From positions 1 through 7,199 of the forward strand of contig DKKP01000340.1 in assembly GCA_002455335.1 (NCBI GenBank): a stretch of 7,199 nucleotides of DNA, given 5' to 3'. The position numbers and the translations under genes were made by a program. This document shows positions 1-5,238 of this stretch, one piece after another. Position 1 is the first letter of the stretch. Each line of letters opens with the position of its first letter. The notes below the pieces were generated by a model. It made no database searches. It saw nothing but the letters and a program-made list of their open reading frames with translations, and was not told the DNA's origin. The DNA is from Anaerolineales bacterium UBA6663 (GTDB lineage Bacteria; Chloroflexota; Anaerolineae; Anaerolineales; UBA6663).

Positions 1-40
1 TCGCCCCGACCTGCGGAGCACCCAGCGTTCGCCCGATATG

Positions 41-1042
41 CTAAGCGCGCGCAGCGAGCACGTGCCGGATGCCGGCCACGATATCGTCCTTGCCGGGCAA
101 GATCAGCTTCTCGAGCGGCAACGAGAACGGGATCGGCGTGTCGAGACCCGCCACACGCAGTACCGGCGCCTTGAGCTCCTTGAAGCACTCCTCGGCGATC
201 GTGGCGCTCAACTCGGCCGCGAGCCCGCCTAGCTTGGGCGCCTCGGTGGCGACGACGGCGCGGCCCGTCTTGCGCACGGACTCGACCACGGTCTCGGCGT
301 CGTACGGGCGCAACGTCCGCAGGTCGACCACCTCGACCTCGATGCCTTCCTGCGCCAACACGTCCGCGGCAGCGAGCGCATCCTGCACCAGCTTCATGGC
401 GGTGACGATGGTCACGTCCCGACCCTCGCGGCGGACCGCCGCCTGACGCAGCGGCGTGGTGTAATAGCCCTCGGGCACGTCGCCCTTGAGGCGGTACAGG
501 CCCTTATGCTCAAGGAAGAGCACGGGGTTGTCGTTCTCGATCGAGGCGGCCAGCAAGCCCTTGGCGTCGGCGGGCGTCGCCGGGGCCACGATCACCAGCC
601 CCGGCACGTTGAGGAACCAGCCCTCCGGCGACTGCGAGTGATGGGGCCCGCCGCCAAAGCCGCCGCCGGCCGCCGTGCGCACGACCAGCGGGGCCTTGAA
701 CTGGCCGTCGAACATGTAGTGCACTTTGGCAGCGTTGTTGACGATCTGGTCGTAACACTCGCCCAGGAAGTCGGCGAACATGATCTCGGCGACGGGTCGC
801 ATCCCGACCATGGCCGACCCGACGCAGATGCCGACGATGGCGGCCTCGGAGAGGGGCGTGTCACGTACGCGCTCGGCGCCGAATTTGTTGTACAGGCCGC
901 GGGTCACGCCGAAGTCGCCGCCCATCTGGCCGATGTCTTCGCCCAGGAGGAAGACGCTCGGGTCGCGGTCCATCGCCAGGTCGAGCGCTTCGTTGAGCGC
1001 CTGCACGTACGTGCGGATGCGGGGAGTTGCGCTTGCGGTCAT
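41..1042 (-). CDS. 2-oxoacid/acetoin dehydrogenase E1 component, beta subunit
   Basis: This is the beta subunit of a heterotetrameric, thiamine-diphosphate-dependent E1 (AcoB/PdhB/BkdB type). With the alpha subunit it decarboxylates a 2-oxoacid or cleaves acetoin and passes the acyl group to the E2 lipoyl domain in the cytoplasm. The 333-residue product has the family length. Visible marks are LLGEDIGQMGGDFGVTRGL (residues 32-50), the cofactor-activating glutamate in DTPLSEAAIVG (Glu66), GGPHHSQSPE with the active-site His pair (134-135), PGLVIVAPATPADAKGLL (147-164), and a transketolase C-terminal domain ending in DTPIPFSLPLEKLILP. An in-frame start at 1129 would add 29 residues (MDPILQRQP...) unlike the family and would lie inside the alpha gene. 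The ATG at 1042 overlaps the alpha stop as ATGA, with GGGAGG ten bases upstream, so translational coupling is likely. The family is certain. The substrate (pyruvate, branched-chain 2-oxoacid or acetoin) cannot be read from the sequence. Confidence 0.95.
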   Translation of the reverse strand: MTASATPRIRTYVQALNEALDLAMDRDPSVFLLGEDIGQMGGDFGVTRGLYNKFGAERVRDTPLSEAAIVGICVGSAMVGMRPVAEIMFADFLGECYDQIVNNAAKVHYMFDGQFKAPLVVRTAAGGGFGGGPHHSQSPEGWFLNVPGLVIVAPATPADAKGLLAASIENDNPVLFLEHKGLYRLKGDVPEGYYTTPLRQAAVRREGRDVTIVTAMKLVQDALAAADVLAQEGIEVEVVDLRTLRPYDAETVVESVRKTGRAVVATEAPKLGGLAAELSATIAEECFKELKAPVLRVAGLDTPIPFSLPLEKLILPGKDDIVAGIRHVLAARA

Positions 1043-2022
1043 CGGGGTTCGACCTCCCAGCCCACATAGACGTCGGCCACGGCCTTGGCCGGGTCGGGCA
1101 TCGGGCTGTCTTTGGAGAATTGGATCCACGCTTCGATCTCGGCCTTGACCTCGGCGTCGATCGCGTCAAGATCGGCGGCCGCCACACCGCGGGTGACGAG
1201 CGCCTGCCGGGCGAGCTTGAGCGGGTCGCGCTCCTCCTTCCAGTAGCGAACCTCGTCGGCCGGTCGGAACTCGCCCGAGAAGATCCCCTGCCAGCGCCAG
1301 GTCTTGAACTCAAGGAAGTAGGGGCCATTGCCGGCGCGAATGTGATCGACGGCCGCCTGCACGGCGGCGTAGGTCGTCTCGATGTCGTTGCCGTCCACCT
1401 GAACACACGGAAAGCCGTACCCGCGCGCGAGGTCCACGATGTCGCCGCTGGCATGTGAAGCCGCCACCGGGGTCGAGATCGCGTAGCCGTTGTTGACACA
1501 GGCGTAAAGAACCGGCAGTTGCCAGATCTTGGCCATGTTCAGGCTCTCGTGGAACTCGCCGCGCCCGACCGTGCCATCGCCGATCACACAGCAGGCCACG
1601 CGCTTCTCGCCGCGCATCTTCCAGGCCAGGGCCACGCCAAGCACCGTCACCATGTACGAGCCTTCGATGGCGTTGTCGCCGAAGTTGCCGACCGCGGGGT
1701 TGGCAGAATGCAGGCTTCCGCCCTTGCCACTGCTCACGCCGGTGGCTCGCCCAAAGAGCTCGGCCATGATACGTCGGCCCGTCCCGGCGTGTTTCTCCTC
1801 CGCCAACGCGTTCAGGCCGTGGCAGCGATGATCCGGAAAAAAGGCGTCACTGGCCTTCAGGTGCGCGGCCAAGGCCGCCTGGGTCGCCTCCTGCCCGACG
1901 CCGATATGCAACATTCCGGGGACCGCCCCCTTTTTGAACTCGCGCTCCAGACTGAGCTCAAACGTGCGGATCAGGGTCATGTCTCGGAATAGCTCAAGGT
2001 GGGCTTCGATATCGATGCTCAT
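1039..2022 (-). CDS. 2-oxoacid/acetoin dehydrogenase E1 component, alpha subunit
   Basis: This is the alpha subunit of the same E1 enzyme. It binds the thiamine diphosphate pyrophosphate group through Mg2+. The 327 residues match the short AcoA-like class rather than mitochondrial-type PdhA. In order: LFRDMTLIRTFE (11-22), MLHIGVGQEA (37-46), HRCHGL (65-70), GKGGSLH (99-105), and the thiamine-diphosphate motif GDG (148-150) through VNN (176-178) followed by GYAIST. The ATG at 2022 is chosen because GGGAG lies five bases upstream and family homology begins there. The frame stays open to 2157, but that extension runs through the predicted promoter. The gene is first in an operon with the beta subunit. 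One oddity stands out: the loop that normally reads R-x-x-G-H near residue 247 is TWRWQGIFSGE, so the cofactor-contacting His is replaced by Ile247. Substrate choice is open between acetoin, pyruvate and branched-chain 2-oxoacids. Confidence 0.94.
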   Translation of the reverse strand: MSIDIEAHLELFRDMTLIRTFELSLEREFKKGAVPGMLHIGVGQEATQAALAAHLKASDAFFPDHRCHGLNALAEEKHAGTGRRIMAELFGRATGVSSGKGGSLHSANPAVGNFGDNAIEGSYMVTVLGVALAWKMRGEKRVACCVIGDGTVGRGEFHESLNMAKIWQLPVLYACVNNGYAISTPVAASHASGDIVDLARGYGFPCVQVDGNDIETTYAAVQAAVDHIRAGNGPYFLEFKTWRWQGIFSGEFRPADEVRYWKEERDPLKLARQALVTRGVAAADLDAIDAEVKAEIEAWIQFSKDSPMPDPAKAVADVYVGWEVEPR

Positions 2023-2096
2023 TGGCGCTCCCGCGAGAGGTATCGAGTTTGTCAGAGCCGGGCGGACCAGACGCAACGCGTGCCGGATGTATGAAG

Positions 2097-2126
2097 AGAG
2101 TAGCATGGCACAGTTGGGCATGTCAA
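2097..2126 (-). promoter_or_regulatory. Predicted sigma-70-type promoter of the E1 alpha-beta operon
   Basis: Read on the minus strand, a perfect -35 box TTGACA (2126-2121) is followed by an 18-base spacer and an extended -10, TGc-TACTCT (box 2102-2097). Transcription would begin near 2090, leaving a leader of roughly 68 bases with a Shine-Dalgarno GGGAG before the ATG at 2022. The -35 box overlaps the left arm of a perfect inverted repeat, as expected of a repressible promoter. The -10 hexamer matches the consensus at only three of six positions, so the call rests on the -35 and the TG extension. Confidence 0.55.
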
Positions 2127-2138
2127 GCATAACTTGAC
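2122..2138. promoter_or_regulatory. Putative operator site 1 (perfect 6-5-6 inverted repeat)
   Basis: GTCAAG-CATAA-CTTGAC has two perfect 6-base arms around a 5-base centre. It overlaps the -35 box of the leftward E1 promoter. It lies between two divergent genes, one of which encodes an XRE-type DNA-binding protein, and such regulators commonly bind palindromes beside their own gene. Its core matches that of site 2, which shares the form nTYRAGC-N3-ACTYRAn. Binding by the neighbouring regulator is an inference. Confidence 0.55.
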
Positions 2139-2141
2139 GAT

Positions 2142-2158
2142 TTTGAGCGATACTCAAA
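2142..2158. promoter_or_regulatory. Putative operator site 2 (perfect 6-5-6 inverted repeat)
   Basis: TTTGAG-CGATA-CTCAAA has the same 6-5-6 architecture as site 1. Its centre is 20 bp away, about two helical turns, so both sites face the same side of the DNA. It shares AGC---ACT at its core with site 1. Its right arm can also pair with TTGAG at 2167-2171 and with GTTTGA at 2172-2177, the latter covering the regulator's -35 box. This makes a run of six TTGA/TCAA elements from 2123 to 2177. Confidence 0.5.
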
Positions 2159-2173
2159 CAACCGCCTTGAGGT

Positions 2174-2203
2174 TTGACGCTGGCGCGAGGCTGGTGTTAC
2201 ACT
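2174..2203 (+). promoter_or_regulatory. Predicted promoter of the regulator-M20 unit, giving a leaderless transcript
   Basis: A -35 box TTGACG (2174-2179), an 18-base spacer and an extended -10, TGt-TACACT (box 2198-2203), place the expected transcription start about seven bases downstream, at or next to 2210. That is the first base of the GTG start codon of the regulator gene. No Shine-Dalgarno sequence is correctly placed before this GTG, which agrees with leaderless translation. The spacing and extended -10 match the opposing E1 promoter. Confidence 0.6.
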
Positions 2204-2209
2204 CCATGG

Positions 2210-2803
2210 GTGACCGCAAAGCGCACAACCCAACCTGCTACCCCGCCGCCCACCACACCGACCACGCCGCCGTTTGGGCAGCGTGTCCGCCAACGTCGGA
2301 AGGAACTTGGCCTGAGCCTGAAGGATCTGGCCGGCCGCACCGGTTTGACGGCGAGCTTCTTGAGCCTGGTGGAGCGCAACCAGAACAACCCATCGCTTCA
2401 ATCCTTGCATCGTCTGGCCGAAGCGCTCGAGGTTCCGCTGTTTTATTTTTCGCAGCGAAACGGCGACAATCCAGTGGTGCGACACGACAACCGGGTGCAG
2501 ATCACCTTCCCGCCAGGCAACCTCACCTGTGAACTGCTGGTGCCCAACCTTCGAAATCGACTGGAGGTCTTCCTTGGGCGCGTGCAGCCTTCTGCCGGCA
2601 ACATCGCGCGCACGCCGACCAGCGACTCGGAGGAATGCCTCTTTGTGATGGAGGGCCGGATGCAGGTGCAGTTAGCCGATCAGGTGTACGAGCTTGACAA
2701 GGGCGACAGCATCTACTTTCACGGCATCAACGTGCGCGAGATCCGCGCGATCGGGAAGCGCGAGGCCGTGTACATCTCGATCATCACGCCGCCGATTTTG
2801 TAA
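2210..2803 (+). CDS. XRE-family transcriptional regulator with C-terminal cupin domain
   Basis: This 197-residue cytoplasmic regulator has a Pro/Thr-rich N-terminal tail (residues 6-21). An XRE helix-turn-helix follows (22-80: FGQRVRQRRKELGLSLKDLA, then TGLTASFLSLVERNQNNPSL with the recognition helix). After a linker comes a single cupin_2 barrel (about 118-193), with EECLFVMEGRMQVQL and YELDKGDSIYFHG as its two signature strands. In this family the cupin senses a small metabolite and the helix-turn-helix binds a palindrome, usually as a dimer. The first cupin motif lacks the usual HxH metal ligands, so ligand binding may be metal-free. The GTG at 2210 is preferred: a TTG at 2174 is in frame but is itself the -35 box. 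The gene is divergent from the E1 operon and 17 bases before the M20 gene, which suggests self-regulation plus control of both. The ligand is unknown. Confidence 0.92.
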   Translation: MTAKRTTQPATPPPTTPTTPPFGQRVRQRRKELGLSLKDLAGRTGLTASFLSLVERNQNNPSLQSLHRLAEALEVPLFYFSQRNGDNPVVRHDNRVQITFPPGNLTCELLVPNLRNRLEVFLGRVQPSAGNIARTPTSDSEECLFVMEGRMQVQLADQVYELDKGDSIYFHGINVREIRAIGKREAVYISIITPPIL

Positions 2804-2820
2804 GGTAGGCGCCTTCGCTC

Positions 2821-4257
2821 ATGTCTCAGCTCGAAGCCTACCTGCACCCCGTCTTCGACCACATCCAACGCAATCGCGACGCGTATCTCGAGCGACTGAC
2901 CGACTATCTGCGGATGCCGAGCATCAGCACGCAGGGCATCGGCATGCAGGCGGTGGCCGACCACCTGCTCGCCTGGCTGACCCGCCTCGGGCTGAAGGCC
3001 GAGTTGTTGCCGGTCGCATCGGCGAAGGTCAACGCCAACGGCGCGCGTGAGCCCGGGTGGCCCATGATCCTCGGCCGACGCCTCGGCCCGCCCGGCACGC
3101 CGACCGTGATCCTCTACGGCCACTATGACGTGCAGCCACCCGAACCGCTGGAGGCCTGGACGTCTCCGCCGTTTGAGCCAACGATCCGCAACGGCCGAAT
3201 CTACGCCCGCGGCGCCGGCGACAACAAGGGCCAGCACGCCGCGCAGTTGCTGGCCCTCGAGTCGCTGCTCGAGGTTCATGGTCAACTGCCCTGCAACGTG
3301 ATCGTCCTGCTGGAGGGCGAAGAGGAGATCGGCAGCCCACACCTCGCGGACTTCGTCAGAGCGCATCGCGAGAAGCTCAACGCCGATCTCGTCATCACAT
3401 CCGATGGGCCGATCTCAGAGGACGGCCGACCGACGATCGAATTCGGCGTGCGCGGTGTGATCAGTTTCGAGTTGCGCGCCCGCGGCGCCAACCGCGATCT
3501 GCACTCCGGCAACTACGGCGGCGTGGCCCCTAACCCGTTGTGGACCCTTGTGCACCTGCTGGCCACCATGAAGAACGATCAGGGGCACATCACCATCGAC
3601 GGGTTCTACGACCAGGTGCGGCCGCTCAACCCGCTCGAGCGCGAAGCCCTCGATCGCCTGCCACTCGATGAAGCCGCCATCCGCATGAGCCTCGGGCTGA
3701 CGCGTTTCGATGCGCCGATCGAACGGACGTATTATGAGCGGCTATCGGGTTGGCCCACTCTAACGATCAACGGTCTGCATGGCGGTTACGGCGGCCAGGG
3801 GTCCAAGACCGTGTTGCCGCATGAGGCCGTCGCCAAGTGCGACATTCGCCTGGTGTCCGACCAACGCATGGACGAGATATTCGCAAGGGTGGTCGCCCAC
3901 GTCCGGCGCCATGCCCCGGAAGTCGAGATCGTCTGGCAGGGCGGGATGGATCCCTCGAAGACACCCATGGACTCGCCCTACACCGAGACCCTGCGCCAGG
4001 CCATCCTGGCGGCACAGGGCGTTGAGCCCCTGCTGATGCCGGCCATGGGCGGGAGCCTTCCAAACTATGTCTTCACCGATCTGCTTGGCCTGCCGGACTT
4101 CACCGTGCCATACGCGAACGCCGACGAGGCCAACCACGGGCCGAACGAGAACATTGAGGTCGAGCGCTTCTTCCTCGGCATCCGCACCGGGGTGGCCATG
4201 TTGAGCGGCCTGGGTCAGATGCCCAGAATGGGCATCGCTGAACCAGGAGCCTCATAG
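2821..4257 (+). CDS. M20-family dipeptidase-like metallohydrolase (CNDP/ArgE/DapE superfamily)
   Basis: This 478-residue di-zinc peptidase or amidohydrolase probably cleaves dipeptides or N-acyl amino acids in the cytoplasm; no signal peptide is visible. The metal centre is complete: GHYDVQPP (His101, Asp103), GAGDNKGQ (bridging Asp134), EGEEEIGSP (general base Glu168, ligand Glu169), SDG (Asp195) and NHGPNEN (His439). RDLHSG (His228) is the dimerisation-domain histidine that reaches the partner's active site in this family. The lid domain spans about residues 205-380. The length and the GHYDVQPPEPLEAW motif fit the carnosinase-like branch better than ArgE or DapE. The ATG at 2821 lies 17 bases after the regulator stop with AAGGTAGG upstream, so it is probably co-transcribed with the regulator from the promoter at 2174-2203. 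The substrate may be related to the ligand the regulator senses, but this is inference. Confidence 0.93.
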   Translation: MSQLEAYLHPVFDHIQRNRDAYLERLTDYLRMPSISTQGIGMQAVADHLLAWLTRLGLKAELLPVASAKVNANGAREPGWPMILGRRLGPPGTPTVILYGHYDVQPPEPLEAWTSPPFEPTIRNGRIYARGAGDNKGQHAAQLLALESLLEVHGQLPCNVIVLLEGEEEIGSPHLADFVRAHREKLNADLVITSDGPISEDGRPTIEFGVRGVISFELRARGANRDLHSGNYGGVAPNPLWTLVHLLATMKNDQGHITIDGFYDQVRPLNPLEREALDRLPLDEAAIRMSLGLTRFDAPIERTYYERLSGWPTLTINGLHGGYGGQGSKTVLPHEAVAKCDIRLVSDQRMDEIFARVVAHVRRHAPEVEIVWQGGMDPSKTPMDSPYTETLRQAILAAQGVEPLLMPAMGGSLPNYVFTDLLGLPDFTVPYANADEANHGPNENIEVERFFLGIRTGVAMLSGLGQMPRMGIAEPGAS

Positions 4258-4267
4258 GCGGCGCTTT

Positions 4268-5065
4268 TCACACATTCGGCCCTGTCAGATCGTGGACCTT
4301 GTTGGCTTCGAAATCCAGCTCGAGGTAGGCTGCGCCCGACGCCCAGGTGCCCGTAGTAAAAAGACGGGCGCCGGTCGGGTCGAACACAAAACCGCCGCCT
4401 GGAAAATCCTCGTCGCTGGTGCGGCCCGCCTGAGTCGCGACAGCCACCCAGAGCCCGTGAGCCTGAGCGTAACGGCCGAGCCAGGTGCGGCACTCACCCT
4501 CCCACCAGTTGTAACCGCTCTGCCAGTTGCGCAGCGCCTGTTCGCCGTAAAGCCCTGGCGCCGCGACCTCGACGACGAGCTCGGCGCCCAGGCGCCGACA
4601 ATCCGCAAACACCTGCTCGTTGTGAATATCAGCGCAGATCGCGACCCCGATGGTGTGCGCTCCGCTGCACGCGACAAGCACGTCGCCTGCCCCCGGGGCG
4701 AACCACGCAACCTCATCGTCGACGATCGTCACCTTGCGATAAAGGCCAAGCAGTTTTCCGCGTTGGATCAGGATCTGGGTGATAAAGGGTTTTCCACCGG
4801 GGTTGCGCTCGATCAGGCCGACCAGGATCTGGGCCGGCGAGTGCGCGGTCTGCGTCAACAGTCGACGCACTTCATCACCTTCGAGATCGAGGATGGCCAG
4901 CGGCATGCGCGTCGGGTCGATATATCCGGTCAGCGACATCTCGGGAAACGCGAGCAGCTCCACCGCATACGTCGCGGCCTCATCCACACGCCGGACGATT
5001 TCACGCAGGTTATCCTCGATTGCGCCCTTCTCGCACAGCATCTGGATCAGACCGACACGCAGCAT
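4268..5065 (-). CDS. Carbon-nitrogen hydrolase (nitrilase superfamily amidohydrolase)
   Basis: This 265-residue cytoplasmic hydrolase of non-peptide C-N bonds (amides, N-carbamoyl compounds or ureido groups) has the usual single-domain length. The catalytic triad is present: Glu42 in LLAFPEMSLTGY, Lys111 in LYRKVTI, and Cys144 in VAICADIHNEQ. The last motif departs slightly from the common C-x-D-x-R-x-P form, with His-Asn-Glu after CADI, so substrate preference may differ from amidases of the NIT or carbamoyl-putrescine type. FPGGGFVFDPTGARL (221-235) is the typical late-barrel 'G-x-S/G-x-x-x-D-P-x-G' segment. The ATG at 5065 has GGAG six bases upstream and matches the expected N-terminus (LRVGLIQM). 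It converges with the M20 gene, whose stop is 10 bases away, and is divergent from the nuclease gene, so it stands alone as a transcription unit. True nitrile hydrolysis is less likely than amide hydrolysis. The substrate is unknown. Confidence 0.9.
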   Translation of the reverse strand: MLRVGLIQMLCEKGAIEDNLREIVRRVDEAATYAVELLAFPEMSLTGYIDPTRMPLAILDLEGDEVRRLLTQTAHSPAQILVGLIERNPGGKPFITQILIQRGKLLGLYRKVTIVDDEVAWFAPGAGDVLVACSGAHTIGVAICADIHNEQVFADCRRLGAELVVEVAAPGLYGEQALRNWQSGYNWWEGECRTWLGRYAQAHGLWVAVATQAGRTSDEDFPGGGFVFDPTGARLFTTGTWASGAAYLELDFEANKVHDLTGPNV

Positions 5066-5113
5066 GCCCGTCTCCGCTTAGGTCGATATCACTCAGCAAT
5101 TGGCTGGTCGCGG

Positions 5114-5119
5114 ATTCTA
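5114..5119 (-). promoter_or_regulatory. Possible -10 box of the carbon-nitrogen hydrolase gene
   Basis: On the minus strand TAGAAT (5119-5114) matches the sigma-70 -10 consensus at five of six positions and would give a leader of about 42 bases containing the Shine-Dalgarno GGAG before the ATG at 5065. No convincing -35 box is seen at 16-18 bases upstream. The same hexamer occurs before the glycosyltransferase gene at 6170-6175. Confidence 0.35.
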
Positions 5120-5133
5120 CAACAACCAACCCG

Positions 5134-5155
5134 GACCACGCCGTGACGGCCGGTC
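5134..5155. repeat. Interrupted inverted repeat in the divergent intergenic region
   Basis: The outer arms GACC (5134-5137) and GGTC (5152-5155) enclose an inner palindrome GCCGT-G-ACGGC (5140-5150). It lies just behind the possible hydrolase promoter and upstream of the nuclease gene. It could be a regulator site or a structured leader. The one-base loop of the inner arms makes a protein-binding palindrome more plausible than an RNA hairpin. Chance in GC-rich DNA is not excluded. Confidence 0.3.
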
Positions 5156-5164
5156 GTGCAGCAT

Positions 5165-5179
5165 CCGCGCTGTGCGGAC
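5165..5179. repeat. Inverted repeat 5-5-5 in the divergent intergenic region
   Basis: TCCGC-GCTGT-GCGGA has perfect 5-base arms and a 5-base loop, able to fold as a small RNA hairpin if transcribed towards the nuclease gene. No run of Ts follows directly, so it is not an intrinsic terminator. Confidence 0.3.
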
Positions 5180-5199
5180 AAACAACACCTTTTCGGCGA

Positions 5200-5218
5200 C
5201 AATTGCCCGGGCATTGTC
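5200..5218. promoter_or_regulatory. Palindrome just upstream of the nuclease gene's ribosome-binding site
   Basis: ACAA-t-TGCCCGGGCA-TTGT contains a perfect 10-base palindrome (TGCCCGGGCA, 5205-5214) flanked by ACAA and TTGT arms, with one unpaired T. It ends ten bases before the Shine-Dalgarno GGAG (5229-5232) of the nuclease gene, so it could act as an operator or as a hairpin in the leader that affects translation. Confidence 0.4.
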
Positions 5219-5238
5219 TGACGAGAGCGGAGTGCGAC

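Noticed and set aside
1..40. Possible partial gene at the left edge on either strand
   Set aside because: Forty bases without an ATG, ribosome-binding site or recognisable peptide are too little to support a call.
506..1069. 187-codon open frame on the plus strand opposite E1 beta
   Set aside because: It is His/Val/Asp-rich shadow coding opposite an intact conserved gene, with no recognisable motif.
1043..1129. Longer start for the E1 beta gene at 1129
   Set aside because: The extra 29 residues (MDPILQRQP...) lie in another frame of the alpha coding region and do not resemble E1 beta N-termini. The ATGA overlap with an upstream GGGAGG supports 1042.
2023..2157. Longer start for the E1 alpha gene at 2157
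   Set aside because: The extension crosses a perfect TTGACA box and the palindromes and lacks family similarity. ATG 2022 has GGGAG at five bases.
4249..4268. Possible terminator between the convergent M20 and hydrolase genes (GCCT-CAT-AGGC then a short T run)
   Set aside because: The stem is only four base pairs, overlaps the M20 stop codon, and the T run is only four bases and not adjacent to the stem.
4292..5146. 284-codon open frame on the plus strand opposite the carbon-nitrogen hydrolase
   Set aside because: It is an antisense shadow of a clearly conserved gene in GC-rich DNA. Its composition is Arg/Asp/His-rich and no known domain is visible.
5020..5238. Longer start for the 5'-nuclease at 5020
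   Set aside because: It would overlap the start of the divergent hydrolase gene and its upstream region. ATG 5239 has an ideal GGAG and begins exactly at the family N-terminus.
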